12,533 nt of DNA from an uncultured Bacteroidota bacterium (lineage in GTDB: Bacteria > Bacteroidota > Bacteroidia > Chitinophagales > Chitinophagaceae). This document shows, in pieces, positions 1-7,778 of the stretch. The stretch spans positions 1 through 12,533 of the forward strand of contig CAMLGP010000024.1 of NCBI GenBank assembly GCA_946479535.1, given 5' to 3'. The notes under the pieces were generated by a model, which saw nothing but the letters and a program-made list of their open reading frames with translations, did no database searches and was not told where the DNA came from. The position numbers and the translations under genes were made by a program. The stretch's first letter is position 1. Every line of letters starts with the position of its first letter.

Positions 1-1
1 A

Positions 2-592
2 TATAACGTTAAAACTTATGTGGGGGGTAAACTGGGCGTAGAAATAGACAATTTGAATAACCCTATATTCCCCACTCGAGGTATCCGGTGGACAAACACC
101 TTCAGTATGAGTCAGCCGCTGAACCGCAACAGTCAGGCAATCAATAAGCTTGAGTCTGACATGGTGGTTTATGCCAGCCTGAAAATTCCGGCAAGGATTG
201 TGGGTGTAATAAAATTGGGGGGTGGTCATATTTTCAATGACAGTATCGAATACTTCCAGGCTCTTTCCCTCGGACAAAACAATGTATTAAGAGGCTTTAG
301 GAAAAACCGGTTTTCAGGACATTCTGTAGCCTATGGAAGCCTGGAGTTGCGTATCAAGGTGTTGGAGGGTAAATCTTATGTACTGCCCGGGCAGGTGGGC
401 GTGATCGCATTCAATGATATTGGCAGGGTATGGTACAGGGGAGAGCAAAGCCGGAAATGGCATAATGTGATAGGCGGAGGGATTTATTATAATCCATTTA
501 ACCTTGTAATTGTATCCGCCACTATTGGAGTATCACCAGAAGAGACGGTATTCAATTTTTCAATTGGTACAAAATTTAATCTAACATTTTAA
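2..592 (+). CDS. Omp85/BamA-type outer-membrane beta-barrel protein, C-terminal part (5' end outside window)
   Basis: The frame is open from base 2, so the gene begins upstream of the window and only the last 196 residues are seen. The GTG at base 20 lies inside the barrel and is not a credible start. The fragment alternates polar and hydrophobic residues as beta strands do. It carries the Omp85 loop signature LRGF (in VLRGFRKNRFSG) and a late GRVW strand motif, and it ends in phenylalanine, as BAM-assembled barrels do. The same marks appear in the same order in the protein encoded at 5049-7643 (MRGYDRERFYG, GRVW, terminal F), so the two are paralogues at this end. The N-terminal domain is not visible. 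It could be a kinase-like domain as in the paralogue, a phosphoesterase, or POTRA repeats. The next gene begins 5 bases after the stop. Barrel identity is well supported; substrate or cargo is unknown. Confidence 0.85.
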   Translation, partial: YNVKTYVGGKLGVEIDNLNNPIFPTRGIRWTNTFSMSQPLNRNSQAINKLESDMVVYASLKIPARIVGVIKLGGGHIFNDSIEYFQALSLGQNNVLRGFRKNRFSGHSVAYGSLELRIKVLEGKSYVLPGQVGVIAFNDIGRVWYRGEQSRKWHNVIGGGIYYNPFNLVIVSATIGVSPEETVFNFSIGTKFNLTF

Positions 593-597
593 TAAAT

Positions 598-1860
598 ATG
601 AAAGCCGTGCAAGTGGATATTTTAAAACAGGCAGAGGATTATGTTAGCTCCCTTTATGAATCTGATCACAATCAGAACCTGGTCTATCATAACATTGACC
701 ATACGCGTAAGGTAGTGGACCATGTAAACGAGATCGCCGCCCACTATGAGCTAGAGGAGAAAAATATTATAATCCTTAACCTGGCAGCCTGGTTTCATGA
801 TACGGGTCATTTATATGAAGACCCCATTGACCATGAAAAGAAAAGTGTGAAGCTAATGCGTGACTGGATTGAAACCAAAGACATTTATGCAGCTCTTGCC
901 GATGAAATTGACAGGACAATCATGGCTACCCAAATTGATAGTGAACCTTCCAATCTGCTGGAGCAGATCATCAAGGATGCCGATACCTATCATTTCGGCA
1001 CTAAAGAATTCAAAGAATACGACAAGCTAATGCGGAAGGAAATGAAACTGAGAAACCTGGATACCATCCTGATGGACTGGGAAAAGAATACACTCGCTCT
1101 TCTGGTGCATCATCAGTATTATACTGACTATTGCAAAAATCTGCTGGATGAAAGAAAAAGAAAGAACATGAGCAAGTTAAAAAAGCGAATTAATGAGATA
1201 TATACTTCAAATAGCAGCGAGACGCTGATGCCCGAAACCAAAATCGGCAACGATAATGGCAAAGGACAAACAAAACCCAGCGGATTTATCACAAAGGGTA
1301 TCCAGACAATGTTACGTCTCACCTCTGAAAATCACATGCGCCTGAGTGATATGGCAGATAACAAGGCCAATATCCTGATCAGTGTAAATGCCATTATTAT
1401 ATCAGTGATACTTTCAGTTTTGATCCGTAAGATTGAAGTGGACAGGCATTTGACCGTACCAACCATGATCTTCCTGGCTAGTTCTCTTACTACAATTGTA
1501 ATTGCTATTCTTTCTACACGACCAAAGATCACCACGGGTAATTTTACACGTGACCAGGTATTAAACAGGCAAACCAACTTGTTGTTCTTTGGAAATTTCC
1601 ATAAAGTGAAACTGGAAGAATACAAATGGGGCATGAGTACCATGATGCGTGACCCAAATTATCTCTACGGGTCCGTAGTAGATGATATTTATTACCTTGG
1701 GCAGGTACTGGGAAGAAAATACCGTCTTGTGCGCATCGCCTATAATGTATTCATGATCGGTATTATTGTATCCGCTTTCGCTTTTATCATTGCTATAATG
1801 ATCAATGATGCATCCCCCCAGGGACCTACGGTCATTGAAGGGTCTGGTTCGCCGTTTTAA
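598..1860 (+). CDS. HD-domain phosphohydrolase fused to PycTM (Pycsar effector-type, DUF5706) membrane domain
   Basis: 420 residues in two parts. Residues about 10-185 form an HD metal phosphohydrolase with the expected metal ligands: His31 and His35 in YHNIDH, the His67-Asp68 pair in FHDTGH, and Asp127 in IKDADTYHFG. A charged, Gly/Lys-rich linker (about 186-232) follows. Residues 236-402 match the PycTM domain: LSDMADNKANILISVNA leads into helix 1 (about 258-277), helix 2 is about 288-306, then come FFGNF and DDIYYLGQVLGRKYR, then helix 3 (about 382-402). In Pycsar defence, PycTM proteins are membrane effectors switched on by cCMP or cUMP. In other HD families the fold cleaves cyclic or hyperphosphorylated nucleotides. 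The substrate here is unknown. The gene lies 5 bases after the barrel gene and 8 bases before ppk1, and the same operon has a nucleotide cyclase. The domain calls are firm; a defence role is inference. Confidence 0.9.
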   Translation: MKAVQVDILKQAEDYVSSLYESDHNQNLVYHNIDHTRKVVDHVNEIAAHYELEEKNIIILNLAAWFHDTGHLYEDPIDHEKKSVKLMRDWIETKDIYAALADEIDRTIMATQIDSEPSNLLEQIIKDADTYHFGTKEFKEYDKLMRKEMKLRNLDTILMDWEKNTLALLVHHQYYTDYCKNLLDERKRKNMSKLKKRINEIYTSNSSETLMPETKIGNDNGKGQTKPSGFITKGIQTMLRLTSENHMRLSDMADNKANILISVNAIIISVILSVLIRKIEVDRHLTVPTMIFLASSLTTIVIAILSTRPKITTGNFTRDQVLNRQTNLLFFGNFHKVKLEEYKWGMSTMMRDPNYLYGSVVDDIYYLGQVLGRKYRLVRIAYNVFMIGIIVSAFAFIIAIMINDASPQGPTVIEGSGSPF

Positions 1861-1868
1861 TAAATAAT

Positions 1869-3932
1869 ATGTACCACAACAGGGATATAAGCTGGCTCGG
1901 ATTTAATTATCGTGTATTACAGGAAGCCGCCGATCAAACTGTGCCATTGATGGAGAGAGTGAAATTTGTATCCATTTTTTCTTCCAATATGGATGAGTTC
2001 TTCCGGGTGCGTTATCCTATAATCCTGCTGTATTCCCAATTAAAGAATAAAACTTTAAATAAGATAGTGCCTCCACCAGACAAGGACCTGGCAGAAAAAG
2101 TTCAGCAGATAGTGGCGGGCCAATTTGCTGAATTTGGAAACATATTGAATAAAGATTTGATCCCCGGTTTATCAAAGGAAGGCATAGAGTTATATTATAA
2201 CAGGCCTATCCCACCTGAATTTTCAGGCCAGATAAGGGAAATATTCTTTTCCCGCATATTGGCCTTTATGCAACCCGTTTTTATCCGTGAATCCATTCAG
2301 GAAGATTTCTTTCCTGAAAGCAATAAAATATACCTGCTGGTATTGGTGAAAAAGCCGGGAAACGAATTATTACAGCATGCGGTAGTTAATATTCCCGCTG
2401 ATAAGCTGCCGCGTTTTTATACTCTCGAATCTGATGATAATAAGCAACATATTGTTTTCCTGGATGATATAATAAGAGAGAACCTGGGATGTATTTTTAT
2501 CGGATTTAAGATCCATTCCAGTTTTAGTTTCAAGCTCACCCGTGATGCCGAACTTTACCTGGATGAAGAGAATTATAAGAAGGATATATTAAAGGAGCTG
2601 GAAAAGAAACTTGAAAAGAGAGATCAGGGCGCGCCTACCCGGTTCTTATATGAAGAAGGCATGCCTACCAGCGTTCAGAAATTCCTGGCTTCTTCATTAA
2701 GTCTGAAATATGAACAGCTTTATGCCGGCGGTCGTTACCATAACCTGAGTCATCTGGCTAAACTTCCTATTAAGGACAAGCATCTTCTCTACCCTGAATT
2801 AAAACAATTAAGTTCTGTGCAGCTGGATGATTGTGGTGATATTTTTCGAAGGATTGAAAAAAATGATGTGCTGCTTCATTTTCCTTATCACAGCTATAGC
2901 CCTGTGTTAACTTTTTTCAACCAAGCAGCTATAGATCCCGACGTGAAATTGATTTATGTTACACTTTATCGCATTGCAGCCGATTCACATATTGCCAATG
3001 CTTTGATCAGTGCCGCCAAGAATAAGAAAGAAGTAGTGGTGTTTGTGGAACTGAAAGCGCGTTTTGATGAAGCCAATAATATACGTTGGTCAAAAGAAAT
3101 GGAAAAAGCTGGAGTAAAGATCATTTACAGCATACCAAGGATTAAGGTTCATTCCAAGATCGCGCTTATTCAGAAGGAGACCCCGGAGGGTAATGTAAAG
3201 AATTACGCCTACATCGGCACGGGGAATTTTAATGAGACTACTGCCCGCTTCTATACGGATCATGCGTTATTTACAACTGACGTTTCCATTAACACGGATC
3301 TTCAGAAATTATTCAAATTTCTGCGTACCCGATCCAAACCGGTAAAGAAAGCTGCCCGGGAGTTTGAATCCATACTGGTATCCCAGTATAATATGACGGA
3401 TGTATTTGAGCAGGAGATCAATGCGCAGATCAAAAGAAAGAAAAAGAACCTGTCGTCCTGCATACGTATCAAGCTGAATAACCTGGAAGATACCGGGATG
3501 ATCGATCTTTTGTACAAAGCTGCAAAGGCAGGCGTTCAGATAAAACTGGTTGTAAGAGGAATCTGTGCATTAAATACACAGGAAAAAGGATTAAAAGGAA
3601 ACATTGAAGTGAAAAGGATCGTGGACAGGTTTTTGGAACATAGCCGGATATTTATATTTGGGGAAGAGGGCAAGACCAAAATATATATGGGATCTTCAGA
3701 CTGGATGACCCGTAATCTTCATCATCGTATTGAAGTATGTGTGCCCATCAGGCAGCAGACCCTGGCCCTGGAGCTGGAAGATTATTTTACTATCCAATGG
3801 AACGATCATACCAAAGCTTCATCCGTGGAAATGGAAAATTTGTCCTATAAGCAGGACAATAGCGAATCAAATGCTGAAGAAAAATTATGTTCGCAACAGG
3901 AGATATACAATTATTTAAAAACCCGTCAATGA
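1869..3932 (+). CDS. ppk1: Polyphosphate kinase 1 (PPK1)
   Basis: 687 residues, the usual length for PPK1. The enzyme reversibly moves the gamma phosphate of ATP onto a growing polyphosphate chain and is membrane-associated in several bacteria. The sequence shows the N-terminal domain with the ATP-contacting FSSNMDEFF (Asn40), the head domain, and two phospholipase-D-like C-terminal domains. The autophosphorylated histidine is His428 in KVHSK, followed by YIGTGNFNETTARFYTD. Arg368 (LYRIA) and Arg398 (KARFDE) match the conserved arginines at E. coli 375 and 405. The second conserved block is SSDWMTRNLHHRIE (His618/619). All key residues are present, so it should be active. The C-terminal 35 residues are a polar tail beyond the catalytic core. 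The start is 8 bases after the HD-PycTM stop. The stop overlaps the cyclase start as ATGA, so the two are probably translationally coupled. Confidence 0.97.
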   Translation: MYHNRDISWLGFNYRVLQEAADQTVPLMERVKFVSIFSSNMDEFFRVRYPIILLYSQLKNKTLNKIVPPPDKDLAEKVQQIVAGQFAEFGNILNKDLIPGLSKEGIELYYNRPIPPEFSGQIREIFFSRILAFMQPVFIRESIQEDFFPESNKIYLLVLVKKPGNELLQHAVVNIPADKLPRFYTLESDDNKQHIVFLDDIIRENLGCIFIGFKIHSSFSFKLTRDAELYLDEENYKKDILKELEKKLEKRDQGAPTRFLYEEGMPTSVQKFLASSLSLKYEQLYAGGRYHNLSHLAKLPIKDKHLLYPELKQLSSVQLDDCGDIFRRIEKNDVLLHFPYHSYSPVLTFFNQAAIDPDVKLIYVTLYRIAADSHIANALISAAKNKKEVVVFVELKARFDEANNIRWSKEMEKAGVKIIYSIPRIKVHSKIALIQKETPEGNVKNYAYIGTGNFNETTARFYTDHALFTTDVSINTDLQKLFKFLRTRSKPVKKAAREFESILVSQYNMTDVFEQEINAQIKRKKKNLSSCIRIKLNNLEDTGMIDLLYKAAKAGVQIKLVVRGICALNTQEKGLKGNIEVKRIVDRFLEHSRIFIFGEEGKTKIYMGSSDWMTRNLHHRIEVCVPIRQQTLALELEDYFTIQWNDHTKASSVEMENLSYKQDNSESNAEEKLCSQQEIYNYLKTRQ

Positions 3933-5026
3933 AACGCCTTTTCAGGGCATTAAACAATCTAACGTTTATTGCCTTATACCGGCTTCAATGGATCGCCATC
4001 ATTTCGCTGGTGTGGACAGGGATTGAACTCCTGCTTTATTACAGAGCTTTTTATTCAGAGTTACGTTATGACTATCCCTATACAGAGAATATTTTCTCAG
4101 CGTATATGTTAAGGGCAGCCATTTTCCTGAGCCTTAGTGCTATCATGGCTTACCTGGTGCTGGTGGAATGGACAGTCAGATTCAGAAACTTATCATTATT
4201 GGCAGGATGGACCATAAAAACAATCATTTTGCTGGTAATAGCCGGATTGGGGACCACTTTTGTTTTTATTGCTCATTTTATGGGAATTAAAGATCAGACC
4301 TTTACTTCCACGCTTAGTGAGTTAAACTATTATTTTTTTCATACCGGGTTTTTGGTAGACAGCCTGTTTTCCTGGATCGTGATCATCCTTATCACTGAAG
4401 TATTGATTGAGGTGGACCAGAAATACTCACCGGGCGTATTCTGGCAAACCATTACAGGAAAATACCTGAAGCCAACCACGGAAACAAGAATTATCATGTT
4501 CCTTGATCTAAAGGATTCAACGCCTATAGCTGAGACGCTGGGTCATGAAAAGTATTTTTCCTTCATCAAGGATTTCATTTATTATGTTTCCAGTGCAGTA
4601 CTGGATAATGGCGGGTATATTCATCAATATGTGGGAGATGAAATTGTGGTGACCTGGCCATTGCGCCGGTCTAATTTTCAGAAATCAGTGAATACAGTGA
4701 TCCTGGCCCGCAGGACACTGCAGCATGCTTCGGATTATTTCCGCCGTAAATATGATATAATCCCCGAATTCAAAGTTGGCATGCATCTAGGAGAGGTTAC
4801 AATTGGGGAAATTGGCGTGATGAAAAAAGATATCGCCATCAGTGGGGATGCCATGAACATTGCAGCGCGCATACGAACGGCCTGTGGCGAACTTAACCAG
4901 AAATTTATTGTTTCTCAGGAGTACTTTGACAGTAATGTTCTGAAATCGTGGCAGGGAGAGAGTTTAGGCGAGATATCTCTGAAAGGAGTTGAGAAACCCA
5001 TACAGTTATACGCACTTAAGATATAA
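3929..5026 (+). CDS. Membrane-anchored class III adenylate/guanylate-type nucleotide cyclase
   Basis: 365 residues. I chose the ATG at 3929, which overlaps the ppk1 stop (ATGA), over an in-frame ATG at 3887 inside ppk1. Four hydrophobic helices (about 13-38, 59-80, 94-117, 139-160) form a membrane anchor with no extracellular domain of any size. A class III cyclase domain follows (about 184-365). The two metal aspartates are Asp193 in FLDLKDST and Asp237 in QYVGDE. The transition-state pair is Asn310 and Arg314 in DAMNIAARI. The residues that usually choose the base are atypical: Gln233 stands where adenylate cyclases have Lys, and Ala303 where they have Asp or Thr. The product could therefore be cAMP, cGMP or a pyrimidine cyclic nucleotide. 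Placement beside a PycTM-domain protein makes this question pointed. Catalytic competence is well supported; the substrate is open. Confidence 0.93.
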   Translation: MKRLFRALNNLTFIALYRLQWIAIISLVWTGIELLLYYRAFYSELRYDYPYTENIFSAYMLRAAIFLSLSAIMAYLVLVEWTVRFRNLSLLAGWTIKTIILLVIAGLGTTFVFIAHFMGIKDQTFTSTLSELNYYFFHTGFLVDSLFSWIVIILITEVLIEVDQKYSPGVFWQTITGKYLKPTTETRIIMFLDLKDSTPIAETLGHEKYFSFIKDFIYYVSSAVLDNGGYIHQYVGDEIVVTWPLRRSNFQKSVNTVILARRTLQHASDYFRRKYDIIPEFKVGMHLGEVTIGEIGVMKKDIAISGDAMNIAARIRTACGELNQKFIVSQEYFDSNVLKSWQGESLGEISLKGVEKPIQLYALKI

Positions 5027-5048
5027 AGGCTTAAATCATATACACCTG

Positions 5049-7643
5049 ATGAAAATTGTCTTGAGATATTTTGTTGTTATTCAATTGCTGTCTGGAACCT
5101 GTTCCGCCATTGCACAGACTACAATAGTTAAGGATGTGCCTGAAGTAAAAGGAACAACTGTGGTTATTGCAGGTAAGGAATACAGGCGAAGCGGCTACCA
5201 TAATTTTTTCTGGGGAGATCATTATCGGAAAGAATGGACTACACCTGTGCGGGTCAATAATTTTTACCTGGATACAGCAAAAGGCGGGTTAACACCTACT
5301 AAAACCGGTGGGGGCCGGCAGACCAGGACACTTCGTCTTGAAAATAAAAATGGAAGGGAGTATGTGCTTCGTAGCATTGATAAGAACTTTGGACAGGCAC
5401 TTCCCGATGAAGCACGTGGTACCTTCATGAGTAATATTGCCCGAGATCAGGCATCCATTGGACATCCCTATTCAGCCATTATTATCCCTCCACTTGCAGA
5501 AGCTGCAGGAGTTTATCATACCAACCCAATTATTGTGTTTGTGCCCGAACAGCCAGCACTTGGCAATTTCAATAAGGAATATGCCAATCAGTTATACCTT
5601 TTTGAAGAACGTCCGGATGAAAATCAGGAAGATGTGGCGAGTTTTGGAAATTCAGTTAACCTGATCGGAAGTGAAAAACTTTTTGAACATATTTGGGAAG
5701 ACAATGATAACCATGTTGACCAGATCGCTTTCGTTAGGGCCCGTTTATTTGATATGGTAATAGGAGATTGGGGACGGCATCCTGATAACTGGCGCTGGGC
5801 CAAATTTGAAGACGGTAAAAAGAATATCTACCGCCCGGTTCCTCGAGATAGGGACCAGGCCTTCACCAGGATCGATGGTTTTTATCCTTCACTTGCAGGC
5901 AGTGTCTATAAACCATTCCAGGGGTTTGATAAAACAATTAAAGACGTGCCAGGATGGAATAAACATGCCAGGCCGCTAGACAGATTATTCCTTACTGATC
6001 TCACAAAAGACGAATGGATCAAACAGGCGCAGATTGTACAACAGGCGCTAACTGATACATTGATCAGCTCAAGCGTTCGTCTGCTGCCACCGGAAATATT
6101 TGCCATTTCAGGCAATAGTATTATTGAAAGGATCAAATCAAGACGCGATCACCTGCAACAATATGCTATTGATTATTATGATAATCTTTCACAACGCTTT
6201 GATCTGGCCGGAACGCATGACAGGGAACTTTTCACTATTGACCGTATTAATGGTAAGGAAACAAAGGTTGAAATATCCAAGATCACCAAAGACGGGGAAG
6301 TAAAAGCGCCATATTATTCGCGCATATTAAATAGCAAGGACACAAGGGAATTGAGAATATATAGCCTGGAATCAAGTGATAAGATACAGGTCAAGGGAAA
6401 TAATTCGCATAATCCTATTAAGGTGCGGCTAATTGATCCTGATGGCACAGATACTGTTTCAATTGTAACTAATGAATTGAAAAACGGAAAAATAATTAAC
6501 CAGCGTAAGCTGCAAAACGAAGTTGTAATCTATAACGGTAAGAAATATGAATACGATACTGCCCACCAGAAGAAATTCAATTTCTCGATACGTCCATTCA
6601 TTTCCTCTTCCCGTTACCAGGTCTTTGAGAGAAATCCACTAAAAAGCTTTCCCCGTACCGGGTTAAAGGTGATTGCCACACTTACCTATATACCTAAACC
6701 GTGGGAAAAAGCTGAATATGAAACCTCTCATCATCTTTGCTTTAACTATGGCATACTCCGGAACGCTTTCAACTTCGGTTATATAGGAAGGTGGGGAAGA
6801 TTATTTGGTACGTGGGATTTTGTGATAAAAGCAAGAATGGATGCACCTGCAGTTCAGAATTTCTTTGGCATTGGTAATGAAACCAAACTCACTAATAAGA
6901 CCACTAACTACTATCAGACCAAAAGTGAACGACAATATATGGCGATAGGAGTGGAAAGAGACATTGAGAAAGTACATCATTTTGAATTCTCATTGATCGG
7001 GCAATCCGTTAAAGTGCATAGTACGGGAGACCATTTTATTACCTCCGCACAAACCTTAATGGATCCATCTGTTTTTGACCGTAAGTTTTTTGCGGGAGTA
7101 GAGGGCGGGTATTCTTATCTGAATGTAGATAACCAGGTATTTCCCTTTAAAGGTGTAGGTGTAAGTCTGGGCGTGGGTTATTTACGCAATATTGATGATA
7201 ATAAGTCTTTTGGCAAGGCCTTATTAAGTACAACGGCATTTCTTCCCCTGAGCAAACAGTTTAGTCTTGCTATCAGGGCAGGTGGTGGTGCCTTAAGTGG
7301 AACTGCTGATTATTATAATTTGAATTCTATTGGTGGTGGTGGAAGTGGAGAAATGAGAGGGTATGACAGGGAACGATTCTATGGCAAGCAATCCTTTTAT
7401 CTGAATAACGATCTGCGCTGGGTATTCAATACTAAAAACTGGCTGTATAATGGAAAGGCAGGTCTTCTGGTGTTTTATGATATGGGAAGGGTGTGGATCC
7501 CGGGTGAGGTCTCCAATTCATTGCATGGCAGCTATGGAGGCGGTTTGATTTTTATACCTTATAACCGGTTCTCCCTTACGGTTACCTACGGAGTTTCTTC
7601 AGAAACTACGCATATCAACTTTAAAACAGGGTTCTTCTTCTAA
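5049..7643 (+). CDS. Secreted kinase-like domain fused to Omp85/BamA-type outer-membrane barrel
   Basis: 864 residues from the ATG at 5049, which gives a classic signal peptide (MKIVLRYF core, cleavage near SAIAQ). An in-frame TTG at 4989 lies inside the cyclase gene and would bury the signal. Residues about 85-380 resemble a CotH/Fam20/HipA-type atypical kinase: a nucleotide-binding-like strand pair TRTLRLENKNGREYVLRSIDK (Lys112 or Arg108), a catalytic-loop-like GDWGRHPDNW (Asp240, Asn247) and a metal-site-like PVPRDRDQAF (Asp267/Asp269). A short linker domain follows (about 390-510). The rest is a barrel (about 530-864) with MRGYDRERFYG, GRVW and a terminal Phe. The kinase-like part would sit in the periplasm or at the outer membrane, where ATP is scarce, so it may use another donor or be a pseudokinase. 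It is the last gene of the operon, 22 bases after the cyclase. The barrel call is firm; the kinase call is motif-based. Confidence 0.85.
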   Translation: MKIVLRYFVVIQLLSGTCSAIAQTTIVKDVPEVKGTTVVIAGKEYRRSGYHNFFWGDHYRKEWTTPVRVNNFYLDTAKGGLTPTKTGGGRQTRTLRLENKNGREYVLRSIDKNFGQALPDEARGTFMSNIARDQASIGHPYSAIIIPPLAEAAGVYHTNPIIVFVPEQPALGNFNKEYANQLYLFEERPDENQEDVASFGNSVNLIGSEKLFEHIWEDNDNHVDQIAFVRARLFDMVIGDWGRHPDNWRWAKFEDGKKNIYRPVPRDRDQAFTRIDGFYPSLAGSVYKPFQGFDKTIKDVPGWNKHARPLDRLFLTDLTKDEWIKQAQIVQQALTDTLISSSVRLLPPEIFAISGNSIIERIKSRRDHLQQYAIDYYDNLSQRFDLAGTHDRELFTIDRINGKETKVEISKITKDGEVKAPYYSRILNSKDTRELRIYSLESSDKIQVKGNNSHNPIKVRLIDPDGTDTVSIVTNELKNGKIINQRKLQNEVVIYNGKKYEYDTAHQKKFNFSIRPFISSSRYQVFERNPLKSFPRTGLKVIATLTYIPKPWEKAEYETSHHLCFNYGILRNAFNFGYIGRWGRLFGTWDFVIKARMDAPAVQNFFGIGNETKLTNKTTNYYQTKSERQYMAIGVERDIEKVHHFEFSLIGQSVKVHSTGDHFITSAQTLMDPSVFDRKFFAGVEGGYSYLNVDNQVFPFKGVGVSLGVGYLRNIDDNKSFGKALLSTTAFLPLSKQFSLAIRAGGGALSGTADYYNLNSIGGGGSGEMRGYDRERFYGKQSFYLNNDLRWVFNTKNWLYNGKAGLLVFYDMGRVWIPGEVSNSLHGSYGGGLIFIPYNRFSLTVTYGVSSETTHINFKTGFFF

Positions 7644-7709
7644 TAATAGGATAATAGTCCACGAGGACAAGAAGAAAAAAGATTGGCGTATAAGGGCTGA
7701 AATAAAGAA

Positions 7710-7752
7710 GAGGCTGTCTCCTATGTTTGCAAAAACGGGAGATAGCCTCTTT
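7710..7752. terminator. Strong intrinsic terminator, probably bidirectional
   Basis: A 12-base-pair stem joins GAGGCTGTCTCC (7710-7721) and GGAGATAGCCTC (7738-7749) with one G-U pair, a 16-base loop and a run of five T from 7750. The left flank is A-rich (AATAAAGAA), so the reverse strand also has a U-rich tail. It sits between the convergent kinase/barrel gene, which ends at 7643, and the lipoprotein gene, which ends at 7779, and can serve both. Confidence 0.85.
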
Positions 7753-7778
7753 TTATTCGTGTAGGTGATGGAGACAAT

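Noticed and set aside
20..592. GTG at base 20 as the start of a 190-residue protein
   Set aside because: The same frame is open to the window edge and the fragment is the end of a barrel, so the gene is partial rather than short.
1128..1643. Two minus-strand open frames (1128-1322 and 1332-1643) inside the HD-PycTM gene
   Set aside because: Both are antisense to a well-supported gene, have no recognisable domain and look like reading-frame shadows.
3887..3928. Earlier in-frame ATG for the cyclase at 3887
   Set aside because: It lies 46 bases inside ppk1 and adds 14 polar residues. The ATGA overlap at 3929 is the normal coupled start and begins directly before the first membrane helix.
598..5026. 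Calling the locus a canonical Pycsar defence system
   Set aside because: In described Pycsar loci the cyclase and effector are immediate neighbours. Here ppk1 lies between them, the effector carries an HD domain, and there are no other defence or mobile genes nearby, so only a Pycsar-related hypothesis is justified.
4989..5048. TTG start for the kinase-like/barrel protein inside the cyclase gene
   Set aside because: It would put 20 polar residues ahead of a perfect signal peptide that begins at ATG 5049.
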